Assembly: GCF_003148845.1 (NCBI RefSeq) | Contig: NZ_QGHA01000005.1 | Coordinates: 116,430 to 180,429 of the forward strand | From: Mucilaginibacter oryzae | GTDB lineage: Bacteria > Bacteroidota > Bacteroidia > Sphingobacteriales > Sphingobacteriaceae | DNA length: 64,000 bases | Direction of reading: 5' to 3' | Shown: positions 34,529 to 44,132 of the stretch, piece after piece | Numbering within the stretch: position 1 is the stretch's first letter | Layout: each line of letters starts with the position of its first letter | Made by a program: the position numbers and the translations under genes | Notes under the pieces: model-generated | Told to the model about the DNA's origin: nothing | The model's input: only the letters and a program-made list of their open reading frames with translations | Database searches by the model: none

Positions 34529-37258
34529 TTAAAAAATACCCTTCGCTTTTTTAAGCGTTTTTTCCAGATCTATCCCATCACCTAAAACGCCTTTAAACAG
34601 ATCGCCTGTTTCCTTAAGGCGATCAATCGAGTTAAAAATGGTAAAGTCGTTCATGGTAAGGCCCGGCTTTACCTCATCCCAATGCAGGGGCATCGAAACT
34701 GTAGCGCCGGGTTTTGGTCTTAATGAATACGGACCGGCAATGGTAGCGCCGGGACGGTTCTGCAGAAAGTCGAGATACATTTTGCCTTTACGGTTGGCTA
34801 TCATACGTTCCAGGCTGGTATAATCCGGTATTTGTTTATGTACGATATTAACGATCAGGCGTGCAAACATCTGCGATTGTTCATAATCATATTGAGCGCC
34901 CAGCGGGATGTAAATATGCATCCCTGTTGAGCCGGAAGTTTTGCAGCAGGACGGCACATCGATGGCATCCAATACCTTTTTCACTTCCCTCGCCGCCTCA
35001 ATTACCTGGTCGAACGTATTTTTATCAGGGTCAAGATCAATCACGCAATAATCCGGGTTATCCGGAGATTGTACGCGGCTAAACCACGGGTTCATTTCAA
35101 TACAGCCTAAAGAAGCCATCCAAAGCAGGTATGATTCGTCTGATCCTACCAGGTACTTCTTATGCTCGCCATCGCTTGTTGTGTAAGGAAAAGTTTTGGT
35201 GATCCAATCGGGCGCCTTGCCTTTCACATCTTTTTGGTAAAAGCTTGAGCCATGAATGCCATTCGGAAAGCGATTGAGCGACATCGGCCTGTCTTTCAAA
35301 TAAGGCAAAATATATTCTGCTACCTGGTAGTAGTAATTGAACATATCACGCTTGGTAACCTGATCTTCGGGCCAGTAAACTTTACTTAAGTGGGTAAATT
35401 TCAGTTCATGGCCGCATATTTTTCTAACCTGGGTTTCGTCTTTGGGGTTGAGTAGTGTTTTGCGGTCGGTATCCTTCACCGGTTTAATGACCTTGGTGTG
35501 CTTATTCTTATTTTCGGCTTCGGTTTTCTCCACGGTTTCGGTGGTAGGTTTTGGGGTTTCCAATATTACGTCTTTGGCATTTTTGTCGGTGCGCAAGCCT
35601 TTAAACGAGGCCTGCCTGAATACACCGTCGCTTGTTACCTCGGCAAAGGCTACCTCAGCCACCAATTCGGGTTTAAGCCAGGTTGGTTTCGCCCCCATTC
35701 GCTGCGGCCTGAAACGTGAAGGTTTGTCTACATCAGGCTCAATATCAAATGGACTTTTATCGGTAATGAGGGGTTTAAAAGCTACCATCATTTCCTTTTG
35801 TAACTTATCCGAAAAGCCGGTGCCAACCTTGCCTACGTACTGCAGTTTGCCCTTGTCGTTATACAGAGCAAGTATCAGCGCGCTGAAAGCTTTTGAAGTA
35901 CCGGCGTTTTTGGTAAAACCGGCTATGATCACCTCCTGTCTGCGGTGAACTTTAATTTTCAACCATTCTTTAGAGCGGAGATCGGACGTGTAAAAGCTGC
36001 TTGCTTTTTTAGCAATGATCCCTTCCAGGCCTATCTTTTCAGCAGCGTTAAAAAACTCGATACCATTGGCGTTAAATGCTTCGCTCTGGCGAACACGGTC
36101 GTCGGAAGTTGGCAATACTTTTTTTAATATTGCCTGGCGTTGCTTTAAGGGTAACCCGGTAAGATTTTTGCCTTCGTACCAAAGGATGTCAAAAACATAA
36201 TACACAAGGTTACCATCTGCCTCGCTCCGCCAATTTTGCAAAGCTCCGAAATCAGAAATCCCTTTATTATTCAGCACCAATATTTCTCCGTCAATCACCG
36301 CGTTAAGCTTCCAGCCTTTCAATATTTTATTAATAGGATAATACTTATCAAAAGGGAGGTTATTACGCGAAATGAGCTCAGCGTTGTCCTGATCATCAAT
36401 AATGGCGATGGCCCTGTATCCATCCCATTTTATTTCATAAACCCAATCCGGATCGTCAAAAGGTTCATCAACCAACGTAGCCTTCATCGGTTTAATATTG
36501 CGGGGTACCTTACCTTTGGGCGCTTTTTTTATTAACGCCTCCACATCAAAGCTTTCCTGCTCATCGGTATCTACATTTGCAGATAGTTTTTCAACAGGTT
36601 CGGCAAGCGCTTTTGCTTTGGCCGATGATTTTCCGGGTTTTTCTATCTCTTCCTCGTGGCCATGCTGCCAAACTTTTTCGCTGGTTTTCTCCATCTTTTC
36701 GATGGTTTTGCCCGAAAGAACGGATTTATCTTTTTTGGTGATATCGTTTTCTGATGCGAACTCATCTTTATGCTTAATAAGCAGCCAGCCGTTTTCGCCC
36801 ATGCCATGGGTTTTCACCAGGGCATACTCGCCCTCCAGTTTTTCGCCATGAAGTTTAATTTTGAGCGAGCCTGATTCGAGTTGTTTAAGCAGGTGTTTTT
36901 CCTGCGCTTTTTTACCTTTAATTTCTTCAATAGGCTCATAAGTGCCTTCATCCCAAACTATCACCGTACCGCCGCCGTACTCACCTTCGGGTATAATGCC
37001 TTCAAAGTTGCGGTAATCAAATGGATGGTCTTCAACCATCACGGCCAGGCGCTTGGTTTTAGGATCGGTAGAAGGGCCTTTAGGTATAGCCCAGCTTTTA
37101 AGTACGCCATCCATCTCAAGCCGGAAATCGTAATGAAGCCGGGAGGCATTGTGCTTCTGCACAACAAACATCAGGTGGTTTTTATCCTTGCTCCTCCCCG
37201 CTTTCGGTTCCTCAGTTTTGCTAAAATCCCGTTTTTCTACATATTTATCCAGGCTCAT
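34529..37258 (-). CDS. ligD: Multidomain ATP-dependent DNA ligase D
   Basis: The 909-residue enzyme carries three domains in Pseudomonas-type order. These are the 3'-phosphoesterase (about 5-165, HNASRLHYDFRLEMDGVLKS and EGEYGGGTVIVWD), the ATP-dependent ligase (about 255-560, nucleotidyl Lys277 in YEIKWDGYRA), and the archaeo-eukaryotic-primase-type polymerase (about 615-900, WPEDQVTKRDMFNYYYQVAE, VIDLDPD). Charged linkers join them. It seals and fills double-strand breaks in bacterial NHEJ with Ku. No Ku gene lies in this window. A small DUF3606 gene lies 12 bases upstream in transcription order, so the two may be co-transcribed. Confidence 0.96.
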   Translation of the reverse strand: MSLDKYVEKRDFSKTEEPKAGRSKDKNHLMFVVQKHNASRLHYDFRLEMDGVLKSWAIPKGPSTDPKTKRLAVMVEDHPFDYRNFEGIIPEGEYGGGTVIVWDEGTYEPIEEIKGKKAQEKHLLKQLESGSLKIKLHGEKLEGEYALVKTHGMGENGWLLIKHKDEFASENDITKKDKSVLSGKTIEKMEKTSEKVWQHGHEEEIEKPGKSSAKAKALAEPVEKLSANVDTDEQESFDVEALIKKAPKGKVPRNIKPMKATLVDEPFDDPDWVYEIKWDGYRAIAIIDDQDNAELISRNNLPFDKYYPINKILKGWKLNAVIDGEILVLNNKGISDFGALQNWRSEADGNLVYYVFDILWYEGKNLTGLPLKQRQAILKKVLPTSDDRVRQSEAFNANGIEFFNAAEKIGLEGIIAKKASSFYTSDLRSKEWLKIKVHRRQEVIIAGFTKNAGTSKAFSALILALYNDKGKLQYVGKVGTGFSDKLQKEMMVAFKPLITDKSPFDIEPDVDKPSRFRPQRMGAKPTWLKPELVAEVAFAEVTSDGVFRQASFKGLRTDKNAKDVILETPKPTTETVEKTEAENKNKHTKVIKPVKDTDRKTLLNPKDETQVRKICGHELKFTHLSKVYWPEDQVTKRDMFNYYYQVAEYILPYLKDRPMSLNRFPNGIHGSSFYQKDVKGKAPDWITKTFPYTTSDGEHKKYLVGSDESYLLWMASLGCIEMNPWFSRVQSPDNPDYCVIDLDPDKNTFDQVIEAAREVKKVLDAIDVPSCCKTSGSTGMHIYIPLGAQYDYEQSQMFARLIVNIVHKQIPDYTSLERMIANRKGKMYLDFLQNRPGATIAGPYSLRPKPGATVSMPLHWDEVKPGLTMNDFTIFNSIDRLKETGDLFKGVLGDGIDLEKTLKKAKGIF

Positions 37259-37270
37259 AAAACAGGTGTT

Positions 37271-37447
37271 TTATTTGTTACTTAAAAACTTGGCTACCGC
37301 AGCTGTAGAATTACCTACCGCCCTAACCGCTGTTTTCAGCCTTTCGGGGCGCACACCAAATTTGTTCGCCCAATATTCAACCTCATAGTTTTCGCTGGTG
37401 TTGATAAGGTTACCGTTAGTCCAGGAGATTTTGTTGGTATTTTCCAT
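37271..37447 (-). CDS. Small DUF3606-like protein
   Basis: The 58-residue product starts best at ATG 37447 (MENTNKISW). The phrase YEVEYWANKFGVRPERLKTA followed by VRAVGNSTAAVAKFL matches the DUF3606 pattern of small proteins with a helix-turn-helix-like arrangement. Its function is unknown; DNA association is sometimes suggested for such short basic proteins, but nothing here proves it. It precedes ligD by 12 bases on the same strand, so it is likely co-transcribed and could be linked to DNA repair or stress. Confidence 0.75.
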   Translation of the reverse strand: MENTNKISWTNGNLINTSENYEVEYWANKFGVRPERLKTAVRAVGNSTAAVAKFLSNK

Positions 37448-37540
37448 ACTTATATTTATGATTGGTAAATACATTAACCAATAAAACCTATTTATGGTTT
37501 TAGTATTAGTTAATTAAAATCACTAATAAAAGAAGGCACC

Positions 37541-37654
37541 TTACTCCCAGCCATCATCGTTTTGCCCCGCGTAATTTGGAATCATGATGTAGATCAATAC
37601 CGCGAGGCAGCCCAGCAGTATAACACGCGTAAATAAAAAAATGCACATTTCCAT
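37541..37654 (-). CDS. Predicted 37-residue single-pass membrane peptide
   Basis: A short frame runs from ATG 37654 to TAA 37541. It encodes a Met-Glu start, one hydrophobic helix (TRVILLGCLAVLIYIMI, about residues 9-25), and a polar acidic tail (NYAGQNDDGWE). The composition differs from random AT-rich translation because of the clean N-in hydrophobic helix and polar tail. It is too short for ordinary gene finders. No homologue is recognised. Confidence 0.4.
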   Translation of the reverse strand: MEMCIFLFTRVILLGCLAVLIYIMIPNYAGQNDDGWE

Positions 37655-38029
37655 AGTGGTAGCTTTTAAATGTTTTAGCTTTTACTACTAACGTATACAG
37701 GCTTTATGCCATATACTTAATACGTTGTTTAACAAAACTTTAACTAAAACAAATCGAACACCAGGTTACTATATATCGGCGATTTACTAAAACGCGCATG
37801 GAATTTCGCAACGTAAACTATTCAAAACCAGACAACAAGCAACCTACCACTGCTAAACATCCGGCTGGTAACTGGCATAAGTAATTTGGATTCGCAGATT
37901 AGTGGAAAACACGCCCCTGTCCTGCCACATCAAAACAGATTATAACAGATTGATGCAATACAACCAGGGTAGTCATATCCGCAATGTAAACCAACAACTA
38001 TACTGGAAAACGACGATGGGGGCCAAAAC
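37655..38029. other. Intergenic region, no gene seen
   Basis: This is 375 bases without a convincing gene or repeat. A 69-codon minus-strand frame (37930-38139) overlaps the next gene in another frame and has no coding character. AT-rich sequence near 37700-37760 could hold the promoter of the small membrane peptide. Confidence 0.4.
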
Positions 38030-38320
38030 CTAATTGGGCAAATAGTTTGGGCAAACATCTTCAACCACCAACAGCCCTTTAGCGCCATCCATGGTTTCGA
38101 TAGTGTGGATGTATTTATAGGTTTTGGTAAGCTGATCAAAACCCTGGTGAATCACCTTGATATCAAGATCAGTGATCGGAAAATCTTCGCTGTTTTGCAG
38201 GCAGCGGAGGCGCTGGCTATTTAACTGCAAAAAATCGTCTGTATAGCCCTTTCCATGCAGATCTATTACCCATTTGGTTAATGTACGATTCATTTTTTTG
38301 CAGGTTTTTAAGCTTTTCAT
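38030..38320 (-). CDS. Hypothetical protein, about 96 residues
   Basis: The frame encodes 96 residues from ATG 38320, or 87 from ATG 38293 (MNRTLTKWVIDLHGKGYTDD). The latter reads like a natural start because the first nine residues are Lys-rich. The body (DFLQLNSQRLRCLQNSEDFP, then DLDIKVIHQGFDQLTKTYKY) alternates helices and strands without a signal or membrane segment and ends in VVEDVCPNYLPN. I recognise no family. It stands alone on the minus strand. Confidence 0.6.
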   Translation of the reverse strand: MKSLKTCKKMNRTLTKWVIDLHGKGYTDDFLQLNSQRLRCLQNSEDFPITDLDIKVIHQGFDQLTKTYKYIHTIETMDGAKGLLVVEDVCPNYLPN

Positions 38321-38642
38321 GACGCTGATTTTTAAGTTATTAACACAAAAACTATCAATTAGTTTATAAAGGCTACCAACTAATTTGATGATAAACGCTG
38401 TTCATTCTGTCACTTTAGCATCAATTATCAAACCAAAATTGCAAAACACTAACTTTCAATAGCTTAAATAGAAATTAACAATAAATTTATAACTATATTT
38501 CAGGATATCAACATTAAAAAAACGAAATATAGCTGATCATAATCCATTATTTAACAAGCACATACAACCCACACAACGCAAAACAGCCGGTCAATTGTTG
38601 TTTGACCGGCTGTTTTACGTGTTATATATTTATTGGTTACAC
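38321..38642. other. AT-rich intergenic region with a terminator at its left-facing end
   Basis: The region is 322 bases, very AT-rich, and contains no plausible gene. It holds the MFS-gene terminator at 38580-38616 and presumably the promoter of the hypothetical gene at 38030-38320. Confidence 0.5.
38580..38616 (-). terminator. Terminator after the interrupted MFS transporter gene
   Basis: AAAACAGCCGGTCAA (38580-38594) and TTGACCGGCTGTTTT (38602-38616) form a perfect 15-base-pair stem with a 7-base loop, with a T-run on the minus strand. Confidence 0.88.
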
Positions 38643-39941
38643 TCAGTTTTTGGCAACTGCCGTTTTACCGGCTTTGTAACCCAGTGTTGAGAAATAAAGG
38701 ATAAAAAGGTATATGGGTATCAGCATGATATAGGCTGATTGCGCCGAGAATTTTTCTGAGAAGTAATCGTATAACGGCGGCAGCACAGCACCACCTGCAA
38801 TACCCATTACCAGCAATGACGAAGCTATTTTGGTAAACCTGCCCAAACCGGCCAATGCCAGCGGCCAGATAGCAGGCCACATTAACGGATTGGCAAGGCC
38901 TAACAAAGCGATACAAAATACCGAGGCGTAACCGTGAGTTAGTAAAGTAGCGATGGTTAAAACAACACCCAATATTGCCGAAGCAATCAGCGCTTTTTGC
39001 TGCGTGATAATTTTAGGGATACAGAAAACCCCAAACAAATAGCCAACTATCATAGATACGAGGGTACACGATGTAAAAAACCTAGCGGTTAACAGAGGGA
39101 TATGCTGAGACGTGCCATAAAGTGAAATGGAGTCGCCGGCTATAACTTTGGCGCCAACGTATACAAACAGCGTGGCCACGCCAAGCATCAGGTGCGGGAA
39201 CTGCACAATACTTGTTTTGTTGGTATTGGCCGCGGCAAAGGTTTCATCTTCATGCTCGGTATTGATTTCGGGTAGTGAAGAAAAATAAATCAGAACGGCC
39301 AGTAACACTAAAAACACAACCATAATGCCGTAAGGAAGTATTACCCTTGATGCCAGTTGGTTTTATTCGAGCGTTTTTTCTGTGGCATTCAGTGTTTTCA
39401 GCTTATCGGTTATCGCGTCAATATTGTCAAGTACCACAGTACCTAAAATTACCGGGGCTAAGGCGCCTGCAACTTTGTTACAGATGCCCATTATACTGAT
39501 TCGTTTGGCGGCGGTTTCGGCAGGGCCTAAAATGGTAATATAGGGGTTTGATGCCGTTTGTAATACCGTTAGCCCTGTTCCCTGCACAAATAAACCTATT
39601 AAAAATATGCTGTAGGTACGCGTTACCGCTGCGGGGATAAATATAAGCGCGCCTATGGCCATTACAAACGGGCCGATGGCCATTCCGTTTTTAAAACCGA
39701 ATTTTTTGATGGTTTTACCTGCCGGAATACCCATCACCACGTAGGCGATGTAAAAAGCGGTGGTTACAAAATAGGCTTCCTTGGTAGTGAGCTCGCAGGC
39801 TATCTTTAAGTAAGGAATAAGGGTTCCGTTCATCCAGGTTACAAAACCGAAAATGAAAAATAACGCCCCGATAATTACTATCGGGTTTATCGCCGATTTT
39901 TTTACCGGCGAATCAATAACTGAACTTGCTGTTTGGGCCAT
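38643..39941 (-). pseudogene. Sugar MFS transporter (FucP/GluP type) interrupted by an in-frame TAA
   Basis: The N-terminal half (from ATG 39941, MAQTASSVIDSP) carries FGFVTWMNGTLIPYLKIACE and LFVQGTGLTVLQTASNPYIT, hallmarks of the fucose/glucose/galactose:H+ symporter group. It stops at TAA 39363-39365 (ATEKTLE-stop). The identical frame continues with NQLASRVILPYGIMVVFLVL, SSLPEI and six further helices to 38643 (YKAGKTAVAKN), exactly the expected C-terminal half. The lesion is therefore one nonsense codon with no shift of frame, plausibly from a GAA or AAA codon. The full protein would be about 432 residues with 12 helices. It is a recent pseudogene, a sequencing error, or a suppressed stop. 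The CBM9-like gene upstream is in the same operon. Confidence 0.85.
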
Positions 39942-39972
39942 AGTATATAGTTTAATTAGGGGATTATTTTGT

Positions 39973-40620
39973 TCAATCAAATAGCAGCGTACCAAAAAAT
40001 TGCGGTAAATGAAAATCAGGATCGGCGGTTGGAATGTTATTCCAGCTTAAAAAATGAGGTTCTGGCAGGTCGTCGCCGCACTTAAAAAAGTTAACCCGGC
40101 ACCCGCGCTGCTTCAGTGTGGTCAGGTGATGATGAATAAAAACCTCGAACGGGATCAATAAAGTAAGCTCCCAGCTGTTAAGCGTGGCGTCACCATCGGC
40201 CAAACTCATGTTGCTTAGCGCTTTGATCTTTTCAACTTTCGCGCGGGGGATCTCTTCCCTGTTATGCCTGTTTATGCCATAACCAACAAGCGCGGTACCA
40301 AGCGCGTTAAATTCAAGGTTATAATAACTGCCGTCGGTATCAAAACCGATAAAAAACTCTACACAGCTATCTTTATAAACGGGGGCGTTAGCGGTGGTAT
40401 AAACAGCCGCGGTATGTTGTTCCTTTACAAAATACTTCAGCGCGATGCCTTGTTCTGTATATCCGATGACGAAATTAACCTCAGGGCGGTAACCGCTCTT
40501 TGTCCACAATAAATTATTTATGGCATGCTTCCCGGACAGATCGAGTGCTGCTGATAGTCCGGATAAATTTTCGGCCGTGTCAATTCCAGGAATGAATGCC
40601 GCGTGTAGTTGTTTCACCAA
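39973..40620 (-). CDS. CBM9-like domain protein
   Basis: The 215-residue protein resembles the carbohydrate-binding family 9-like domains of Bacteroidota (W-T-K near residue 40, IALKYFVKEQHTAAVYTTAN, DSCVEFFIGFDTDGSYYNLE, FHLPQFFGTLLFD). It has no obvious signal peptide. The start is uncertain: the first codons are TTG and GTG (TTGGTGAAACAAC), with no nearby ATG. It precedes the sugar MFS gene by 31 bases on the same strand, so both were probably made together for uptake or handling of a sugar. Binding to carbohydrate is assumed from the family only. Confidence 0.8.
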   Translation of the reverse strand: MVKQLHAAFIPGIDTAENLSGLSAALDLSGKHAINNLLWTKSGYRPEVNFVIGYTEQGIALKYFVKEQHTAAVYTTANAPVYKDSCVEFFIGFDTDGSYYNLEFNALGTALVGYGINRHNREEIPRAKVEKIKALSNMSLADGDATLNSWELTLLIPFEVFIHHHLTTLKQRGCRVNFFKCGDDLPEPHFLSWNNIPTADPDFHLPQFFGTLLFD

Positions 40621-40818
40621 TGATTAAAATTACTTGAAGTCAATTTATTAAAAACGCAGCAATAAGCAATCATCAACAAAAAATCTGCAATAACCGCCGC
40701 ATTTTGTTAGCAAAATACACAAAAGTTTATAAAAAAATTAAAAATCTAAATTTTACTTATTAAAAAAACACAAAAACTTTCAACTATTACATGTTCTTAT
40801 CAGTTCAATAAAAAAGCC

Positions 40819-40851
40819 TTTGCTTTTGCGGTTAATTATTAAGTAACTTGG
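40819..40851 (+). promoter_or_regulatory. Candidate promoter of the flavin oxidase gene
   Basis: TTTG (40819-40822), a 21-base spacer and TAACTTGG (40844-40851, one mismatch from TAnnTTTG) lie 41 bases before ATG 40893. Sequence match only. Confidence 0.3.
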
Positions 40852-40892
40852 CTTTGATAAGAAAAACTTTCATCAATCAAGTGCTACTTTAA

Positions 40893-42194
40893 ATGACAAC
40901 TCCCCTATCATCTTCCTCCGAACCATGGGCACAGCAACCAGGGCTGCAAAACTGGTCGGGTAATTTAGCTTTCAGTACCGCGAACATATTTTATCCGCAA
41001 ACGGTTGAGGAGGTACAGCAACTGGTTAAAAAGCATCGTAAAATAAAAGTGTTAGGTACAAGGCATTGTTTTAACCCTATTGCCGATAGTAAGGACAACC
41101 TGATTTCCAGCCGCGATTTGAATAAGATCTTATCATTGGATAAGCAAAACCGAACAGTAACCGTTGAAGGTGGTATTAAATACGGCGAACTTGCCCCATA
41201 CCTGCACCAGGAAGGTTTTGCCTTGCATAACCTCGCTTCGCTGCCGCATATCTCCGTGGCAGGCTCCATAGCTACAGGCACCCATGGTTCAGGGATTAAA
41301 AACGGGAATTTATCGAGCGCGGTTACCGGGCTGGAGCTTGTGAAAGCCGATGGAAGTATAGTGCAATTATCCGCATCAAAAAACAACGGGCAGTTTAACG
41401 CCGCGGCGGTGGGCTTAGGGGCTTTAGGCGTAATTACCAAAGTAACGCTGCAGGTTGAGCCCACTTTTATGATGAAACAGCATGTTTTTACCCACCTGCC
41501 CATGAGCCGGTTAAAACAGCATTTTGAGGCGATTGTATCTGCCGCTTACAGTGTAAGTTTATTTACCGACTGGCAGGCCGACAGCATTAACGAAGTTTGG
41601 ATCAAGAGCCGGGTCGGTTCAGGCGAAATCGAAAACCTTCAAGAGTTTTATGGAGCGAAAGCGGCCACTGGGAACCTGCACCCTATTATGGGCATCTCCG
41701 CCGAAAACTGTACCGAGCAAATGGGCGTTGCAGGGCCGTGGCACGAACGCCTTCCGCATTTTAAAATGGGCTTTACGCCAAGCAGCGGCAAGGAATTGCA
41801 ATCGGAGTTTTTTGTACCCTTTAACCATGCCGTTGAAGCGATAGAAGCTGTTTCGAGGTTAGGCAGGCAAATCGGTCCGCATTTATTTATTTCAGAGATC
41901 CGCACCGTAGCCGCCGACGAGCTGTGGATGAGCCCCGCGTACCATCAAAAATCTGTAGCGATACATTTTACCTGGAAACAGGAAACCAAAGCCGTAATGC
42001 AATTACTGCCTCAAATTGAGAAGGAACTCGCGCCGTTTAACGCGCGGCCGCACTGGGGCAAAATATTTACAATACCCGCCAAAACATTAGCTTCCCGCTA
42101 CGAAAAAATGGAGGCATTTAAGGCGATGGTGGATGAATTTGATCCCGACGGGAAATTCAGGAACCAGTTTTTAACAAACGTACTGTACGGTTAA
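40893..42194 (+). CDS. FAD-linked alditol/sugar-lactone oxidase
   Basis: The 433-residue flavoprotein is of the VAO/PCMH type. The FAD-binding half includes VLGTRHCFNPIADSKDNLIS, in which His58 corresponds to the covalently flavinylated His of alditol oxidase, and HISVAGSIATGTHGSG, which binds the pyrophosphate. The C-terminal half matches the D-arabinono-1,4-lactone oxidase domain, ending DEFDPDGKFRNQFL. Family members oxidise alditols such as xylitol and sorbitol, or aldonolactones, with oxygen as acceptor, giving hydrogen peroxide. The similarity to alditol and xylitol oxidases (short C-terminus, GTRHCFN) makes a polyol the likelier substrate; this is inference. It is monocistronic and cytoplasmic. 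Confidence 0.88.
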   Translation: MTTPLSSSSEPWAQQPGLQNWSGNLAFSTANIFYPQTVEEVQQLVKKHRKIKVLGTRHCFNPIADSKDNLISSRDLNKILSLDKQNRTVTVEGGIKYGELAPYLHQEGFALHNLASLPHISVAGSIATGTHGSGIKNGNLSSAVTGLELVKADGSIVQLSASKNNGQFNAAAVGLGALGVITKVTLQVEPTFMMKQHVFTHLPMSRLKQHFEAIVSAAYSVSLFTDWQADSINEVWIKSRVGSGEIENLQEFYGAKAATGNLHPIMGISAENCTEQMGVAGPWHERLPHFKMGFTPSSGKELQSEFFVPFNHAVEAIEAVSRLGRQIGPHLFISEIRTVAADELWMSPAYHQKSVAIHFTWKQETKAVMQLLPQIEKELAPFNARPHWGKIFTIPAKTLASRYEKMEAFKAMVDEFDPDGKFRNQFLTNVLYG

Positions 42195-42205
42195 GAGTGT
42201 AAAAA

Positions 42206-42622
42206 TTAAGGCTGCTGCCTGCGCGGGCGCTTTGCCCTAACGGGCGCGGCAGGCTCAAATTCCTGGCGGGCATTGTTATCGCGCTGCGGATAACGAGGCT
42301 TGTTATAACCCTGCGGCTTTACTTTATTAAAAGCCGGTTTAGGTTTGGCAAATTGCTGCTGCCTTGCCTGTGGCTGGTGTTTAAGTTCGGCTATGCGTAC
42401 GCTGATCTCACGGTCGTCTATGGTAGCGCCGTTCATCGCGTCGATGGCGCGCTGGGCACCGGCTTCATCACTCATTTCCAAAAACCCGTACCCTTTACTT
42501 ATCCCGCTGTCCTTGTCGGTAATAATGCGAACGGAGTTTACCGTACCGTAGGCGCTAAATAGCTCAACAAGCTCAATCTCTTCCATATCCCGCGGAAAAC
42601 CCACTATAAAAAGCTTAATCAT
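42206..42622 (-). CDS. RRM-domain RNA-binding protein
   Basis: The 138-residue protein has one RNA-recognition motif at 3-80 with RNP2 (LFIVGF) and RNP1 (GYGFLEM), followed by a basic, Gln/Pro/Arg-rich disordered tail (about 85-138) that ends in KRPRRQQP. Bacteroidota carry several such single-RRM proteins, thought to bind mRNA broadly. This one differs from the cold-shock RRM proteins mainly in its longer basic tail. It is convergent with the flavin oxidase gene, with only 11 bases between stops. Confidence 0.9.
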   Translation of the reverse strand: MIKLFIVGFPRDMEEIELVELFSAYGTVNSVRIITDKDSGISKGYGFLEMSDEAGAQRAIDAMNGATIDDREISVRIAELKHQPQARQQQFAKPKPAFNKVKPQGYNKPRYPQRDNNARQEFEPAAPVRAKRPRRQQP

Positions 42623-42827
42623 AAATGATTCAATTGCAAAAGGTGATCAGTGGGCAAATATAATGCACAAAAACGGTTTGATGTACAACACAACAGCAGG
42701 TTAAAGGTATATTTTATAAAAAACACACAGTATTTTACCCAGCGCACCAGTTTTACACTAAAAAAGCCATAGCGATTATTCTGCTACAGCTTTTCAATAT
42801 ATTTTAAACCAACCTGTTCAGCTGAAA

Positions 42828-43883
42828 TTAAAGTTCGGTAACAGGTACCGCACCAGGCAACACAACAGGAACAGGGCTGCAATAAACTTTCAAAAATTCG
42901 GCTTTGGAATCGCGGTAAGAGCTAACGGCACCCAAAACACTCATCATTTTAATATAGCACCAGGCCAGATCAAACTGATAAGGCTTAAACCCAGAACGGG
43001 CGCTTTTGGGATACAAATGATGATTATTATGCCACTCGCCGGCTACGTAACCCGGCCAAAGCTGGTTTATTGACATATCCTCACGATTATGATCAATACC
43101 TTCGCGGCGCATGTCTTTACCTTTACCATGCCCTTCGTAATTAAAAGTACGCACACCTACGGCCCAGATGCCTGCCGAACCGAATACGGCGCATGCCAGC
43201 GCCAAACCTCCTATCAGGTAAAATGCCCCAAACCAAAAACCCCAGTTTAACACTATCCCGATAATGGTACGGGCCGGGTTGGCGAGGGTTCCCCACTTTT
43301 GGTATTGTTTATAGGTGTTTACCTTTACGCCGGTATGCTTCATTAAATTAACACATTTAGCATAGCTGGCTTCGTTCATACCGCGCGCTATAGGCTGGTG
43401 GTTTACATCAGCCAGGAAACAATACATAAAACCGCCTTGCGCGTTGTACGGATCGCCGGGCTGATCAGATAACGCGTGATGCACGTGGTGCGATACCGCG
43501 TAAATCTCCTCCGGAATAATTTTAAGGGTTAGATTTTGCGTAAAAAACCGCCAGAAATTATTTTTAAAGGTATAAGCGCCGTGCGTGCAGTATCTGTGAT
43601 GCCAGATGGTACCATGGGTGCCCATAATGATCATGCTGTAAATAAAGGCTACAATAAGCCCGCTAATACTGAAATATTTAAATATAAAAAGCCCCAAAAA
43701 AGGCACCAAGGCCAGCACCAAAATCCAGCTTAAAAACGATAACCAGTTCTTTTTGTCCTTGAAAACATTAAGTCGTTTAAAAAATTCAGCGATAATTTGT
43801 TTGTTGGTGGGTTTAGATAAGTTGCCCAGTTCATCAGTCCAACCATACGCAGGTGGTTGGAGCACTGTGTTTAAAAAAGCCAT
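42828..43883 (-). CDS. Membrane fatty-acid desaturase (acyl-CoA delta-9 type)
   Basis: The 351-residue enzyme has the three histidine boxes of the desaturase family: HHRYCTH (95-101), SHHVHH (131-136) and EWHNNHH near 285. Four hydrophobic segments surround them (WLSFLSWILVLALVPFLGLF, ISGLIVAFIYSMIIM and two further near 210-240). The di-iron centre introduces a cis double bond into a saturated acyl chain at the inner membrane, adjusting fluidity. It is monocistronic with a 249-base AT-rich upstream region. Confidence 0.92.
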   Translation of the reverse strand: MAFLNTVLQPPAYGWTDELGNLSKPTNKQIIAEFFKRLNVFKDKKNWLSFLSWILVLALVPFLGLFIFKYFSISGLIVAFIYSMIIMGTHGTIWHHRYCTHGAYTFKNNFWRFFTQNLTLKIIPEEIYAVSHHVHHALSDQPGDPYNAQGGFMYCFLADVNHQPIARGMNEASYAKCVNLMKHTGVKVNTYKQYQKWGTLANPARTIIGIVLNWGFWFGAFYLIGGLALACAVFGSAGIWAVGVRTFNYEGHGKGKDMRREGIDHNREDMSINQLWPGYVAGEWHNNHHLYPKSARSGFKPYQFDLAWCYIKMMSVLGAVSSYRDSKAEFLKVYCSPVPVVLPGAVPVTEL

Positions 43884-44132
43884 TAATGGTGGGGAGATTA
43901 ATTTATAAGTGGATTTATTTCCGTTGATTTTGTCACAATATAGTAAAAACTATAACTACTTAAATGTATAAACGGAACAAATACTTTTAAATTACCCCAC
44001 GAGAGATTTAAATTTTTTTCAGTACAATTAAATTACTTTATAAGTAATTACAAAAACAACATTACTTTAAATAAAGTTGCTGCGCAAAATCCCCCCCCGC
44101 TACAGTTACCGATACCACAAATGCAGCTGTAC

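Noticed and set aside
35442..35948. 168-codon plus-strand frame
   Set aside because: Antisense shadow of the ligD gene, which has full domain motifs.
38643..39995. Frameshift in the MFS transporter
   Set aside because: Both halves are in the same reading register; the lesion is a nonsense codon, not a frameshift.
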